DNA of 64,000 nucleotides from Candidatus Methanomassiliicoccus intestinalis Issoire-Mx1 (GCF_000404225.1 NC_021353.1:1674001-1738000); one strand, 5' to 3'. Shown: positions 51,933 to 61,070, counted from the stretch's first letter. The notes: generated from the sequence alone by a model not told the origin. Made by a program: numbers and translations.

Positions 51933-52554
51933 AGAATCTCTAAAGTTATATGTCATCACAGATCGCAGCTGGATTGGAAACAGGTCGATGTCTGAAGAAG
52001 TGGAAAAAACACTGAAAGCAGGTGCTACATGCCTGCAGATAAGAGAGAAAAATATCAGTTACGATGAGTACGTCTCCAAATCAATTGAACTCAGGAAAAT
52101 ATGCAACAAGTACAATGTTCCGTTCATAGTCAATGATAACATTGAAGTAGCATTAGCCAGCGGCGCTGACGGTGTTCATGTAGGACAGAACGATATTTTG
52201 AATAAAAATGTAAGATCCATAATCGGCAGTGATAAAATTCTAGGAATATCTGTAAATTCAATAGAGCTGGCGATTGCCGCAGAAAAAGCAGGAGCGGATT
52301 ACATTGGAGTAGGTTCGATTCAGCTTTCTCCAACAAAGGGTGAATCAAAGATACTTTCCACAGAATATGTAAATGAAATATGCAATTCTGTATCTATTCC
52401 GGTTGTAGCAATTGGCGGAATTAATGAGCAGAATATACCAATATTAAAAGGAATTGGAATTGCCGGTGTTGCAGTTATATCTGCAGTGTTTGGCAAAGAA
52501 GACGTTGCTGAAGCAACTTATAAGCTCAGAAAACTAGTTGATGAGTACATATGA
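51919..52554 (+). CDS. thiE: Thiamine-phosphate synthase
   Basis: A 211-residue TIM barrel. LYVITDRSWIGNRSMSEEVE, CLQIREKNISYDEY, ADGVHVGQNDI and GVGSIQLSPTK are family motifs. It joins hydroxymethylpyrimidine-PP and thiazole phosphate. Operon with thiM and the HAD gene (4-base overlap). Confidence 0.92.
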   Translation: MKFTKESLKLYVITDRSWIGNRSMSEEVEKTLKAGATCLQIREKNISYDEYVSKSIELRKICNKYNVPFIVNDNIEVALASGADGVHVGQNDILNKNVRSIIGSDKILGISVNSIELAIAAEKAGADYIGVGSIQLSPTKGESKILSTEYVNEICNSVSIPVVAIGGINEQNIPILKGIGIAGVAVISAVFGKEDVAEATYKLRKLVDEYI

Positions 52555-53243
52555 AATACGGTGTAGATATTTCACACAGATTCGCAATTTTTGATATGGA
52601 TGGCACGATAATTGATTCTATGCCAGCATGGAAAAATCTGTGGAGTGATTACCTAATTTCCAAGGGTGTTCAACCCCCTAAAGACCTGATAGAATCCATT
52701 AGGAATATGACACTTGGCGAATCATCACAATATTTCATTGAGAGATTCGGCATAAAAAGTACAAAAGAAGATGTAAAGTCTGAATTTTACAAGATTATGG
52801 AAAAAAAGTACTATGTTGGATTTCCACCAAAACCCGGCATAATTGAGTATGTAAGTGAACTTCGTTCAAATGGTGTTTTAACGTGCGTAGTCACAGCTAC
52901 TGCAGAAAAACTAGCCCGTGCATGTTTAAAACAAAATAATATGATCGGATTATTCGATTTTGTGATAAGCTGCGAAAAGGTAGGCAAAAATAAACAATTC
53001 CCAGATGCATACAACTTAGCATCTTACCAATTTGGATCTAAACCATCAGAAACTGTGGTTTTTGAAGACGCTCCATATGCTGCAACTACTGCAGTAAAAG
53101 CTGGTTACTACACTATCGGAGTATTTGATGAGTATTATATGAATTGTATTGATGCTATGAAATCAATATGCAATGATTACATATACTCATTTAAAAGAGA
53201 CATTAACACTAATAGTTCAGAGCGCATTATTGATAGTTTGTAA
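52551..53243 (+). CDS. HAD-superfamily hydrolase (thi operon)
   Basis: A 230-residue HAD phosphatase of the beta-phosphoglucomutase-like kind. Motif I FAIFDMDGTIIDSMPAWKNL, motif II VVTAT and motif IV VVFEDAPYAATTAVKAG are intact. Overlapping thiE by four bases suggests a job on a thiamine-pathway phosphate (for example HMP-P or TMP hydrolysis), which is inference. Confidence 0.83.
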   Translation: MKYGVDISHRFAIFDMDGTIIDSMPAWKNLWSDYLISKGVQPPKDLIESIRNMTLGESSQYFIERFGIKSTKEDVKSEFYKIMEKKYYVGFPPKPGIIEYVSELRSNGVLTCVVTATAEKLARACLKQNNMIGLFDFVISCEKVGKNKQFPDAYNLASYQFGSKPSETVVFEDAPYAATTAVKAGYYTIGVFDEYYMNCIDAMKSICNDYIYSFKRDINTNSSERIIDSL

Positions 53244-54180
53244 CTGTTGTCAGCATATTGTAAGCTAAATGATCGATTACAATATGAGATTTCCCTAACA
53301 TTTGCCCTATCCTTATGACTCAGTAGAGGAGATATCCATTCCTTGTTAAATCATAATTGTTATTCAATACCATATGAGTTTGACAACAAGTCAGTTTGAA
53401 GCATATTTCTGATCATCTGTCAATGCCCTTGAGGCTTTTTCTTTATCTGATGGCTAGGGGATTAAAGGATTGTTAGCGTTCAGACCATATTAATATTCTT
53501 TAGATCTGAAGGGGACTCGACAGGCTTGTTAAACTGTCGTTCCCATAGCATAATAATTTTTATAACATCCTTTGCAGTATGATTATGCTTTCAGGTTGTA
53601 TTGAGCAGAACAATTTAATTCTTATTTGAGGGAGCGGAAATGGAGTAGTTTTCACGCTCTGTCCCTTCAGTCTCCTTAAAATATGGTCATCTCGGGCACG
53701 TTCTACAGCATATCCAGTCTGCAGTGCAGCGAAACTTGTTATGCTTGCAGTATGTAGAAATGTCGTTGTGTGAACAGAATTCACAGCAGCCATTTCTTAC
53801 CCATCACCCATCATTGTAAGGTACATCGAGGCAGGTCTGCGAATAGAGATCTAAAGCAGACATGAAATAAAGAAAAGAAACATCCATCAGGATCCCTTCC
53901 TGATGAATAACAATGCCCCGATCTGCCTCTTTTTCTGATCTTCTTCCACCGCGATTAACGCAAGCTCAAGCTTGTCAAGTGAGCGGTTGAATTCTTCGAT
54001 AGTCAGAGCCTTATTCGCTTGACATATCGGGGTTAGCAGGCTTGGTAAACTCAAGCTCTCACCCCCACATATTCATAGTTTAGTAGTAAACAATTATTAT
54101 TTAACAACTCTAAAGCTGTCGCTAATTCATTATTCAGCTCTAGAGCTAAAGCTAGAGCTGATCCAATTGTTCTTCTCATT
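53244..54180. other. Gene-poor stretch with no convincing long gene
   Basis: About 940 bases. A 77-codon minus-strand reading at 53560-53793 has unconvincing composition and no clear ribosome-binding site. One small minus-strand ORF near 53887-54054 is listed separately. Near 54155 is a small dyad (AGCTCTAGAGCT). This may be decayed sequence next to a tRNA gene, a place where elements often integrate. Confidence 0.5.
53887..54054 (-). CDS. Possible small protein (55 aa)
   Basis: TTG start with a G-rich site upstream. The visible part (ALTIEEFNRSLDKLELALIA, then VEEDQKKRQIGALLF) would form a helical protein. It may equally be the relic of a larger gene. No family recognised. Confidence 0.3.
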   Translation of the reverse strand: MSLPSLLTPICQANKALTIEEFNRSLDKLELALIAVEEDQKKRQIGALLFIRKGS

Positions 54181-54323
54181 TTGCAAGGCCTCCTAACTGT
54201 GTTAGGATGAAAGCCCCAAGGCTTAGAAAATATAAAACTGTTTTGAAAAATTGAGAAGTAAGATAGGACCGCCTTCATCGGTTTTTGGCCTTGCAAACTA
54301 AAAACAGATGATGAAGGCGGTTC
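54181..54323. ncRNA. Structured element with alternative pairings near tRNA-Met
   Basis: Outer helix TTGCAAGGCC/GGCCTTGCAA (54181-54190 with 54287-54296, 10 bp) encloses TCCTAAC/GTTAGGA (54191-54197 with 54201-54207) and AAGCC/GGCTT (54211-54215 with 54220-54224). A rival 12-bp helix ACCGCCTTCATC/GATGAAGGCGGT (54268-54279 with 54310-54321) cannot form fully together with it. It starts about 77 bases downstream of tRNA-Met on the minus strand. Strand of action is unknown. Confidence 0.45.
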
Positions 54324-54399
54324 ATTAGTTATCCTTAATTCAGCGTTTATTTGATTAAGTACTTTTCCGTATCCAGTGCATTCAGTTGGATGGAAAAAG

Positions 54400-54473
54400 T
54401 GGGCACGACCGGATTTGAACCGGCGACCATCGGGTTATGAGCCTGACGCTCCACCAGACTAAGCTACGCACCC
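54400..54473 (-). tRNA. tRNA-Met (CAT)
   Basis: Minus strand: acceptor GGGTGCG/CGTGCCC with two GU pairs and discriminator A, anticodon loop CTCATAA (CAT), T loop GGTTCAAATCC. It might instead be an Ile tRNA read after modification of the anticodon C, but the body looks like elongator Met. No CCA encoded, no intron. Confidence 0.9.
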
Positions 54474-54656
54474 ATTACTAGAAGAGGTTAAGAGAGCGCC
54501 CTAATAAATACTTTTTTGCTAGGCATCATACACACTATCAACTTACATCAAGAAGATAAGTGAAAAATAATAGAGTGTTACAAGTCCAATGATGAAGCTG
54601 CAGGTAATAAATGATGCTCAATTTAGCGAGTTGTCTCCAGATTACATGTATTGTGA
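54474..54656. other. Intergenic region upstream of tRNA-Met
   Basis: AT-rich; probably the tRNA-Met promoter on the minus strand and the 3' end of the HTH gene. No further gene seen. Confidence 0.4.
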
Positions 54657-54971
54657 TTAAGGAGATTTTAGCTCAATTTTCAATCTATTAACCGCCTTTT
54701 CCATATCTTCCAGCAGTCTGTCGATATCTTTCATAAATTCATCAAATTTTTCTGTAGTGACTGCACCATCAGGTGATGGAACAATGAGCCCTTCCTGTTC
54801 TAAAATTCTTAATGAGTATCTTACTTTATGCTGGGGGTGACCTAGCAGTTCTGCCAGTCTGATGATTCCAATTGGCTCGTTTTCTTTAATTGTTTTCAGC
54901 ATTTTGACATGACGTTCTAGAAGGCTAACTTCATTTTCCAGCCTTTTTGTGATGGTATTAGTGTCTGTCAT
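54657..54971 (-). CDS. Winged-helix transcriptional regulator with coiled ends
   Basis: A 104-residue protein. The N-terminal helix TKRLENEVSLLERHVKMLKT, HTH PIGIIRLAELLGHPQHKVRYSL, wing LIVPSPDGAVTTEKF and C-terminal helix MKDIDRLLEDMEKAVNRLKI form the usual fold of a small archaeal regulator. Target unknown. No gene is coupled to it. Confidence 0.75.
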   Translation of the reverse strand: MTDTNTITKRLENEVSLLERHVKMLKTIKENEPIGIIRLAELLGHPQHKVRYSLRILEQEGLIVPSPDGAVTTEKFDEFMKDIDRLLEDMEKAVNRLKIELKSP

Positions 54972-55142
54972 GAGATTTTACCTGGCAATAGTAGAATACT
55001 TTGGCAATATATTAGACTTAGTGCATATTTTCTTGCCGTGCACTACGCCTAAGTCATTTTGATCATGATAAATCCTAAACGTAGAAAAAAATCTACGATT
55101 AGAATTGATAGAAATCTGAATTGCAGAACGCCTGAATATGGT

Positions 55143-55337
55143 TTACTTATGGACGTTACGGTCCCCTTTGCGCCATACGACTGTTCCAAAGAATCCTTTT
55201 GGCGGATATTTGTCGTGACCTTCTTGGAAAGGCTGCATCGGACCAAAACTTTTGTTCAAGGCTTCTTCTTCTGAGTTAAAGAGTCTACCATCCCATATGC
55301 ACTGATATTTTACCTTCTTTGGTTTGGCTTTCTTCAT
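55143..55337 (-). CDS. Conserved-looking small hypothetical protein (64 aa)
   Basis: Basic N-terminus (MKKAKPKKVKYQCIWDGRLF), then NSEEEALNKSFGPMQPFQEG and a short C-terminus with PPKGFFGTVVW. The composition is that of a real protein, and a TATA-like CTTATATCTT stands about 30 bases before the ATG without a Shine-Dalgarno, suggesting a leaderless start. A small hairpin CGTAGA/TCTACG (55079-55096) lies downstream as a possible terminator. Function unknown. Confidence 0.55.
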   Translation of the reverse strand: MKKAKPKKVKYQCIWDGRLFNSEEEALNKSFGPMQPFQEGHDKYPPKGFFGTVVWRKGDRNVHK

Positions 55338-55570
55338 TGTGTGGGGATAATGTAAAGTAAGATATAAGGGTAGCGATGAATGCTTTTGTGTGGCAGCAGC
55401 AAAAATCCATTATTGTATGCACTCATGAGATATATGACTTGTTCATATTTTATTTAAAAAAGGTATCTTCCGCAATGTATTTTTTTATTCACCATTATAT
55501 GCCATGCTTGTTTCAACATTCTATAACTGTCGTCAACAATATATATTCAGATAGCATAATGGTGGTGGCT

Positions 55571-56068
55571 ATGAACAGAATTAAGGTAATCAACGAGCCC
55601 TCGGAGCTTGTTCCAATGTTGCGGGCCGTAGATACCAGCATAAAACGGGACGTATTGAAAGAGGTAACACTTGAATGGCGTACTGTTAAAGATATTGAGG
55701 AGAAATTTGGCGAAGACGGTGCTGAGGCCCTCAAATTCTTTGAGAAGATGAAGCTGGTAGAAACGAGATGGCAATCGACAAGCGGATCGTTCCCTGAAAA
55801 AGCTTATCATACATACTATACTTCTTTCCACATCAACGCGTCTTGGCCAGTTTATGAGATCTCAGATGTATTGGCAGTAGCGATGATGTCTGAAGCAGAT
55901 TTTGAGAAACTTGAAAAAGAGCTTTATGATGAGGTCGGACCAGAAGGGCGTTTTGCTGGAGATATCGCTGAAAAAATGGGTATAACCTCAACAATGCTGA
56001 GAAGCTTGGTTAAGCGTTCTGTACGTCTTGACTATCGCGGACACAGGATTGAACGTTTGAAGGAGTGA
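55571..56068 (+). CDS. ArsR-like winged-helix protein upstream of trm56
   Basis: 165 residues from MNRIKVINEPSELVPMLRAV. HTH in KRDVLKEVTLEWRTVKDIEE KFGEDGAEALKFFEKMKLVE, then a His/Tyr-rich stretch (YHTYYTSFHI) and a second helical domain. It is an archaeal conserved regulator of DUF-type. A TATA-like ATATATATTC lies about 30 bases upstream. The stop overlaps the alternative GTG of trm56. Confidence 0.72.
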   Translation: MNRIKVINEPSELVPMLRAVDTSIKRDVLKEVTLEWRTVKDIEEKFGEDGAEALKFFEKMKLVETRWQSTSGSFPEKAYHTYYTSFHINASWPVYEISDVLAVAMMSEADFEKLEKELYDEVGPEGRFAGDIAEKMGITSTMLRSLVKRSVRLDYRGHRIERLKE

Positions 56069-56076
56069 GTCTTAAG

Positions 56077-56604
56077 ATGCAGGAAATATATATCCTGCGT
56101 CTTGGGCATCGTCCCGAGCGCGATAAACGAATCACAACACATGTTGCGCTTACTGCTAGAGCCTTTGGGGCTAAAGGTATCTTTGTATCGACAAAAGATG
56201 AAGTTTTAGAAAACAGCATTCGTTCCGTAGTCGATCGCTTTGGCGGGGATTTTACTATTGAAACAGGCACAAAGTGGAGAGACTTTATGCGTAAATTCGA
56301 TGGTATCAAAGTGCATCTGACAATGTATGGCACCCATATTGATGATGGGATTCCAAAAGTAAAAGCAGATGTCCGAAATAAGATGCTGATTGTGGTTGGG
56401 GCTGAAAAAGTGCCTCCAGAAGTTTATCAATGGGCCGATTATAACATCGGTGTAGGAAATCAGCCTCATTCTGAAGTTGCAGCGCTCGCAGTATTTTTAG
56501 ACAGATATCAGGACAGACAGGCGCTTCAGAAAGATTTTGAAGGCAACACAACTGTCATTCCATGCGAAAGAGGGAAGAACGTTGTTATCAAAGATTCCGA
56601 GTGA
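56077..56604 (+). CDS. trm56: tRNA (cytidine(56)-2'-O)-methyltransferase
   Basis: About 175 residues from MQEIYILRLGHRPERDKRIT, the diagnostic N-terminus. KVHLTMYGTHIDDGIP, MLIVVGAEKVPPEVY and YNIGVGNQPHSEVAALAVFL form the SPOUT knot. It methylates C56 in the T loop of archaeal tRNAs. ATG 56077 is favoured, since AAGGAG is 11 bases upstream while GTG 56065 abuts it. Confidence 0.9.
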   Translation: MQEIYILRLGHRPERDKRITTHVALTARAFGAKGIFVSTKDEVLENSIRSVVDRFGGDFTIETGTKWRDFMRKFDGIKVHLTMYGTHIDDGIPKVKADVRNKMLIVVGAEKVPPEVYQWADYNIGVGNQPHSEVAALAVFLDRYQDRQALQKDFEGNTTVIPCERGKNVVIKDSE

Positions 56605-57115
56605 GGGAGATTGCATACAACTCTTACACTCTTACAAAGTTCCTCAGAATGTTATTGATCATTCATACAAAGTACTCAGCGTGGCACTAAAAATCGCAGG
56701 AAAATGCAATGCAGATATACCGCTCATAACTGCAGGCGCATTACTGCATGACATAGGCCGCTCAAAAACGCATGGATTGTTTCATGCATCATATGGTGCG
56801 GACCTGCTGAGCGGCCAAGGCATACCCGAACCTATTGTAGCCGTGGTACGTAAGCATACAGGTGCTGGTTTTACTTCAGATGAAGCACGGGAACTTAATC
56901 TCCCTGATGCAGATTACATGCCTTCAACTCTGGAAGAAAAGATTGTATGCCATGCAGATAATCTGGTATCAGGCACAAACATTGTCAAATCAAAGGATAA
57001 GATAAATATAGAATTATCAAAGGGGCATGAAAGCACTGCAGGCCGCATAGCGGATATGCATAAGGAATTATCGAGTCTATGTGGCATAGACATCGATATG
57101 CTATTAGAAAATTAA
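56582..57115 (+). CDS. HDIG-domain phosphohydrolase
   Basis: 177 residues from a TTG at 56582 with GAGGGA 6 bases upstream. HD motif pieces are VIDHSYKVLSVALKIAGKCN, AGALLHDIGRSKTHG, then H in FHASYGADLL and KHTGAGFTS. It fits the archaeal TIGR00295-type family that cuts phosphate esters, perhaps nucleotides. The start at 56537 would overlap trm56 by 68 bases and is disfavoured. Confidence 0.75.
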   Translation: MLSKIPSEGDCIQLLHSYKVPQNVIDHSYKVLSVALKIAGKCNADIPLITAGALLHDIGRSKTHGLFHASYGADLLSGQGIPEPIVAVVRKHTGAGFTSDEARELNLPDADYMPSTLEEKIVCHADNLVSGTNIVKSKDKINIELSKGHESTAGRIADMHKELSSLCGIDIDMLLEN

Positions 57116-57120
57116 TTGAT

Positions 57121-57399
57121 TTAGATTTTTGCAGCTGGTTTCTTGCTGCTGACTCTCTTTGGGAAGTATCTAAGGATAATAATGTCCCCGATTGACTGTA
57201 TCCACCTGAAAGGAACACTCACCGCTTTAGATTCTTCGACAAGAAGCGGATTGGTTTCATTTATAAACAACCCTTCTACTTTTTTCTTATCAATATCTAT
57301 AACCAGATTTGTGACATTTCCTAGATAGATTCCTGCAGATGTATAAACCTGCAATCCCATTAATTCTGAGGCTTCCTCAAGCATGCGCCATCCCAGCAC
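57121..57399 (-). CDS. PRC-barrel domain protein
   Basis: 92 residues. LMGLQVYTSAGIYLGNVTNL VIDIDKKKVEGLFI and VPFRWIQSIGDIIILRYFP form the small beta barrel of PRC proteins, which may bind other proteins or RNA. An Arg/Lys tail (VSSKKPAAKI) follows. Convergent with the HD gene and divergent from thioredoxin. Start is uncertain (57381 possible). Confidence 0.72.
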   Translation of the reverse strand: MLGWRMLEEASELMGLQVYTSAGIYLGNVTNLVIDIDKKKVEGLFINETNPLLVEESKAVSVPFRWIQSIGDIIILRYFPKRVSSKKPAAKI

Positions 57400-57476
57400 A
57401 ATATTGCTTTCACTATCTTAAACTATCGCCCTGGTACATAAAAAAACCATTTATTACAGGAGACTATACTGCATAT

Positions 57477-57869
57477 ATGGATGAGTTAGAGGCTATCCGT
57501 GAAAGAAAGCTTAAAGAACTTATGAACGAGGCAGAATGGCCAACAGCTCCTATTAAGACAACAGATGCCAATTTTCTGGATGTCGTAAACAAGTATGATG
57601 TTGTAGTTATCGACTGCTGGGCTCCATGGTGCAAGCCATGCAGGGCAATGGGGCCGATAATTGATGAGCTTGTTGAAACATTGAAAGGAAAGGTTGCATT
57701 CGGCAAACTGGATACAGATCAGAACCAGCGCACTGCCATGAGATTTGAGATAGAATCCATCCCTACTCTTCTGGTATACAAAAGCGGCAAGCTAGTCAAC
57801 AGATTAATAGGGCTGAGACCAAAGGAAGAGATTATTGCCTATCTGCGTCCATTAATCGATAAAAATTGA
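57477..57869 (+). CDS. trxA: Thioredoxin
   Basis: 130 residues from MDELEAIRERKLKELMNEAE, a charged N-terminal helix, then the fold with active site CWAPWCKPCRAMGPI, the cis-Pro ESIPTLLVYK and the C-terminal helix. Reduced by the thioredoxin reductase encoded next. The longer reading from 57339 is not supported. Confidence 0.92.
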   Translation: MDELEAIRERKLKELMNEAEWPTAPIKTTDANFLDVVNKYDVVVIDCWAPWCKPCRAMGPIIDELVETLKGKVAFGKLDTDQNQRTAMRFEIESIPTLLVYKSGKLVNRLIGLRPKEEIIAYLRPLIDKN

Positions 57870-57892
57870 CCTATTTGTAAAAAATCAAGGAC

Positions 57893-57911
57893 AAGTGTAT
57901 AATATACACTT
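57893..57911. promoter_or_regulatory. Palindrome over the thioredoxin reductase promoter
   Basis: AAGTGTAT-AAT-ATACACTT, 8-bp arms, overlapping a TATA-like core and ending 16 bases before the ATG at 57928. A likely regulator site for the trxR gene. Confidence 0.5.
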
Positions 57912-57927
57912 ATCTTTTCATATTTTA

Positions 57928-58812
57928 ATGGATTTTACATCAGATGTAACGATCATTGGATCAGGTCCTGCCGGACTTCAGGCAGCCATTCACGCTTCAC
58001 GCAGAAAAGCAAATGTCATTCTTATCGGTAAACTAACGGAATCTGCCCTTTGGAAAGCAGATATTGAGAACTATTTCGGCATACAATCTGCAACTGGAGA
58101 AGATCTTCTAAACATCAGTTTAGAACAGGCAAAAAGTTTTGGTACCGTGTTTCTAGAGGAAGAAGTCACATCTCTTGAGAAAAAAGATACCGGCTTTGTA
58201 GTAAACACAGACAATGGAAAATCAATTCTTTCAAAGTCAGTTGTCTTAGCTGTCGGAGTATCCCGCAAGAAGCTGGGAGTTCCAGGAGAGAAAGAGTTCT
58301 TTGGCAAAGGTGTTTCATACTGCGCTTCTTGTGATGCTGGATTTTATAAGAATAAAATAGTCGGAGTAGTAGGAGATGGAAGTGAAGCGGGAGAGTCTGC
58401 AGTCTTATTATCCAAATATGCTTCAAATGTCTACTGGATCTCATCTGGCAGATCTGTATCTCAATATATGTTAGACAAAGTGAACCAAGCTTCAATTAAT
58501 CTGATCGATGCAGATGTGATAGAAATCATTGGTGAAAATAGAGTTGCAGGAGTTAAATTGGATAACGGCGCTGGTATAAACATGGACGGTGTTTTTATAG
58601 CACTGGGCGCCAAAGGCTCAATGGAGCTGGCTCTTGATCTGGACATCATGCCGGATATAGATGGAAGAATACCGGTTGATGCGGATTGCAAGACCTCGCT
58701 GGATGGAGTCTACGCCTGTGGAGATGTAACCGGTAAGCCGTATCAGGTAGCCAGGGCAGTAGGTCAAGGCTGCATCGCTGGAGACAATGCTGCTAAGTTT
58801 GCAATGAGGTGA
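57928..58812 (+). CDS. trxB: Thioredoxin reductase
   Basis: 294 residues from MDFTSDVTIIGSGPAGLQAA. FAD motif GSGPAG, redox CASCDAG, NADPH site VVGDGSEAGESAVLLSK and second FAD motif YACGDVTGK are all seen. It may use NADPH or another donor, since some archaeal forms are F420-dependent. It pairs with the thioredoxin upstream. ATG 57928 follows a TATA at a leaderless distance. Confidence 0.9.
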   Translation: MDFTSDVTIIGSGPAGLQAAIHASRRKANVILIGKLTESALWKADIENYFGIQSATGEDLLNISLEQAKSFGTVFLEEEVTSLEKKDTGFVVNTDNGKSILSKSVVLAVGVSRKKLGVPGEKEFFGKGVSYCASCDAGFYKNKIVGVVGDGSEAGESAVLLSKYASNVYWISSGRSVSQYMLDKVNQASINLIDADVIEIIGENRVAGVKLDNGAGINMDGVFIALGAKGSMELALDLDIMPDIDGRIPVDADCKTSLDGVYACGDVTGKPYQVARAVGQGCIAGDNAAKFAMR

Positions 58813-58815
58813 GTT

Positions 58816-59337
58816 ATGTCTCTCGAAAGCGAACTGATGGCAGGAATCGTAAGAGAAGAAGGCGGCTTTAGAAACTCTCTGAAAAAGATTTTGGAAGAAG
58901 ATCTTCAGATGAGCGTCAATGAATTCTGTTCTAAAACAGGCTTATCCACATCTACAATATACAAGCTGATGAGCGAATCCAGAGAACCAAATCTGCGTAC
59001 AGTCAGAGAGATTATCAGAGCAATACGCAGAATTGAGAATAAGCCGTATGGAAATTTTATTGCAGTGATTGCTGCAAGGCCTGTTCTGAATAAAATAGAA
59101 GAGCGGATAATCAAGATAGAAGGCCGTGAGATTCTTGTTAAAGAGTACCCGGCAAACAGTATGGAAGATGCGATCATCTCCGCAGTTATGGCTGAACGGG
59201 ACGGAGCTCTTGCAATAGTCTGCGCTCCAATTGTAGCCCCAACAATTGAGAAGATTCTTACAATACCAGTATCAATCGTAATCCCGAGGGAAAGCATACT
59301 GAAAGCGATTGGAAGAGCAGCGAATGAGACTCTTTAA
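58816..59337 (+). CDS. HTH regulator with C-terminal ligand-like domain
   Basis: A 173-residue protein. HTH in FCSKTGLSTSTIYKLMSESR, then a domain with KIEERIIKIEGREILVKEYP and AIVCAPIVAPTIEKILTIPV, as in the archaeal XRE-type regulators with a C-terminal small-molecule domain (COG1709-like). Four bases after trxB, so likely an operon partner and possibly the reader of the palindrome. Convergent with the ABC ATPase (4-bp overlap). Confidence 0.72.
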   Translation: MSLESELMAGIVREEGGFRNSLKKILEEDLQMSVNEFCSKTGLSTSTIYKLMSESREPNLRTVREIIRAIRRIENKPYGNFIAVIAARPVLNKIEERIIKIEGREILVKEYPANSMEDAIISAVMAERDGALAIVCAPIVAPTIEKILTIPVSIVIPRESILKAIGRAANETL

Positions 59338-60107
59338 AGAGAGTCTTTCCGCTGCTGTTCTAAATCTGCTAAAATTGATTTTCTTATCTCAATGAATTTT
59401 GGGTCCCCTCTATCCCTTGGCCTCGGCAGGTCGATATTGTATTCTTTTACAATGTGACCAGGTCTTGCACTTAATATCAAAATACGGTCTGCAAGGAATA
59501 CAGATTCGTCCACTGAATGAGTGATGAATACTATCGTTTTTTCAGTTTCATCCTGAATTCTCAGCAGCTCAGTCTGCATCTGGTTCCTTGTCTGAGAGTC
59601 TAAAGCACCAAACGGTTCGTCCATTAAAAGTATGTGTGGATTGTTGGCAAGTGCTCTGGCAATTCCAACTCTCTGTTTCATACCTCCGGATAATTCAGAA
59701 GGATGAGATTTTTCAAATCCATCAAGACCGACTAGATGTATGAATTGAGAGGCGATTTTTGTCCTCTCTTCAGGAGGGATTTTTTTAATTTCCAATCCAA
59801 ACTCCACATTTTTCTGTACAGTTCTCCAAGGAAATAATGCAAAGTCCTGGAATACCATTCCGCGGTTTGGTCCAGGCCCGGTAACTTCCTCACCATCTAC
59901 AACGATGCTCCCTGATGTTTTATCCACAAGACCTGCTATGATTCGAAGCAGAGTGGTTTTTCCACATCCAGATGGACCAAGAACACAGACGAGTTCTCCT
60001 TCCTTGACATCAAAGGTTATATCTTCAAGAACCTGCAGGATCTCATCATCTTTGGGATATTCCTTGTAGATGTTTTTCATGCTTAGGATTACTTCATTCC
60101 CATCCAT
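59334..60107 (-). CDS. SsuB/TauB-type ABC importer ATPase
   Basis: A 257-residue ATPase. Walker A GPSGCGKTTLLRIIAG, Q-loop MVFQDFALFPWRTVQKN, signature LSGGMKQRVGIARALA and Walker B LLMDEPFGALDSQTR are intact. It energises the nitrate/sulfonate/taurine-type importer with the next two genes. Overlaps the permease by 19 bases. Confidence 0.88.
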   Translation of the reverse strand: MDGNEVILSMKNIYKEYPKDDEILQVLEDITFDVKEGELVCVLGPSGCGKTTLLRIIAGLVDKTSGSIVVDGEEVTGPGPNRGMVFQDFALFPWRTVQKNVEFGLEIKKIPPEERTKIASQFIHLVGLDGFEKSHPSELSGGMKQRVGIARALANNPHILLMDEPFGALDSQTRNQMQTELLRIQDETEKTIVFITHSVDESVFLADRILILSARPGHIVKEYNIDLPRPRDRGDPKFIEIRKSILADLEQQRKDSL

Positions 60108-60910
60108 CTTGCCACCTCATTTTCTATGAATTTCCCAAGCAGCGCTGTAAGAATTCCCAGGATTCCAATCATTACCATTCCTGCAAACATGAAGTCATAG
60201 AGACCCAGGTTATAACATGACTGAATTATGAATCCTAATCCGCCGCCCTTAGCGCCGATCATTTCCGCAGAAACAATACACATCCACCCGATTCCCAGTC
60301 CTACAGATATTCCAGTCATCATATGGGGTATCGTTGAAGGAAAGATCACTTTTGAAAAAGTTTGCAGTTTGCTGGCTCCAAATGTTTTGGATGCGTCGAT
60401 CAAGTTTTTGTCAACACTTTTCACTCCAAATACTACATTAGACAGTATCGGGAAAAATGCACCGATGAATATAGTCAGCACTGGCCCCAGAAACACTCCA
60501 AAAGCTAAGAAGAACAGCGGTACCCATGCCATAGGTGGAATGGGTCTTATGATTTCTATTGCTGGAGTAAACAGCATCTCTGCACGTTTTGAGTGACCCA
60601 GCAATAATCCAACAGGCACTGCAGTGACGAGTGCGAGAAGGAAACCAAATACAAATCTTTCAAGACTTGAGAATAGCTGTGTGGACATTGATAAACCAAT
60701 TCCCGGAACATTATCAAATGACTGAATCAATGCCTCGAACACTTCTGGCGGTGTCGGAAAATAGGATTTATCAAAAACTACAGCAAGTGCCCACCATGTT
60801 AATATTAGTGCGGCAATAGATATGGCAATATATCCGAGTTTTACGGCATATCCTTTTCTTTTCTCCTTTTGTATTTTATTAATTGGGGTAGTCAAATATT
60901 CTTGAGCCAT
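60089..60910 (-). CDS. SsuC/TauC-type ABC importer permease
   Basis: A 273-residue protein with about six membrane segments. The EAA-like loop is VFGVKSVDKNLIDASKTFGASKLQTFSKVIFPSTIP. The N-terminal 25 residues are charged. The gene starts about 196 bases after the stop of the binding protein, with a hairpin in between. Confidence 0.86.
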   Translation of the reverse strand: MAQEYLTTPINKIQKEKRKGYAVKLGYIAISIAALILTWWALAVVFDKSYFPTPPEVFEALIQSFDNVPGIGLSMSTQLFSSLERFVFGFLLALVTAVPVGLLLGHSKRAEMLFTPAIEIIRPIPPMAWVPLFFLAFGVFLGPVLTIFIGAFFPILSNVVFGVKSVDKNLIDASKTFGASKLQTFSKVIFPSTIPHMMTGISVGLGIGWMCIVSAEMIGAKGGGLGFIIQSCYNLGLYDFMFAGMVMIGILGILTALLGKFIENEVARWMGMK

Positions 60911-61070
60911 ATTCTACACCGTGACATATGTAAACAGATTTATTTCGTTATGATTCTATCAACACTATATATAACTGATTCACCGATTATCTCTTTATAT
61001 CCATGTGTTCTGCATATTATGATTAGGCTGATTTTTGGTATTCAGCTGATTTACGTTATAAAATTGGAAG

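Noticed and set aside
53560..53793. 77-codon minus-strand gene
   Set aside because: No recognisable domain, weak start context and unconvincing composition.
54051..54296. 81-codon minus-strand gene over the structured element
   Set aside because: Low-complexity Leu/Asn/Ala runs and overlap with inverted repeats suggest a chance ORF.
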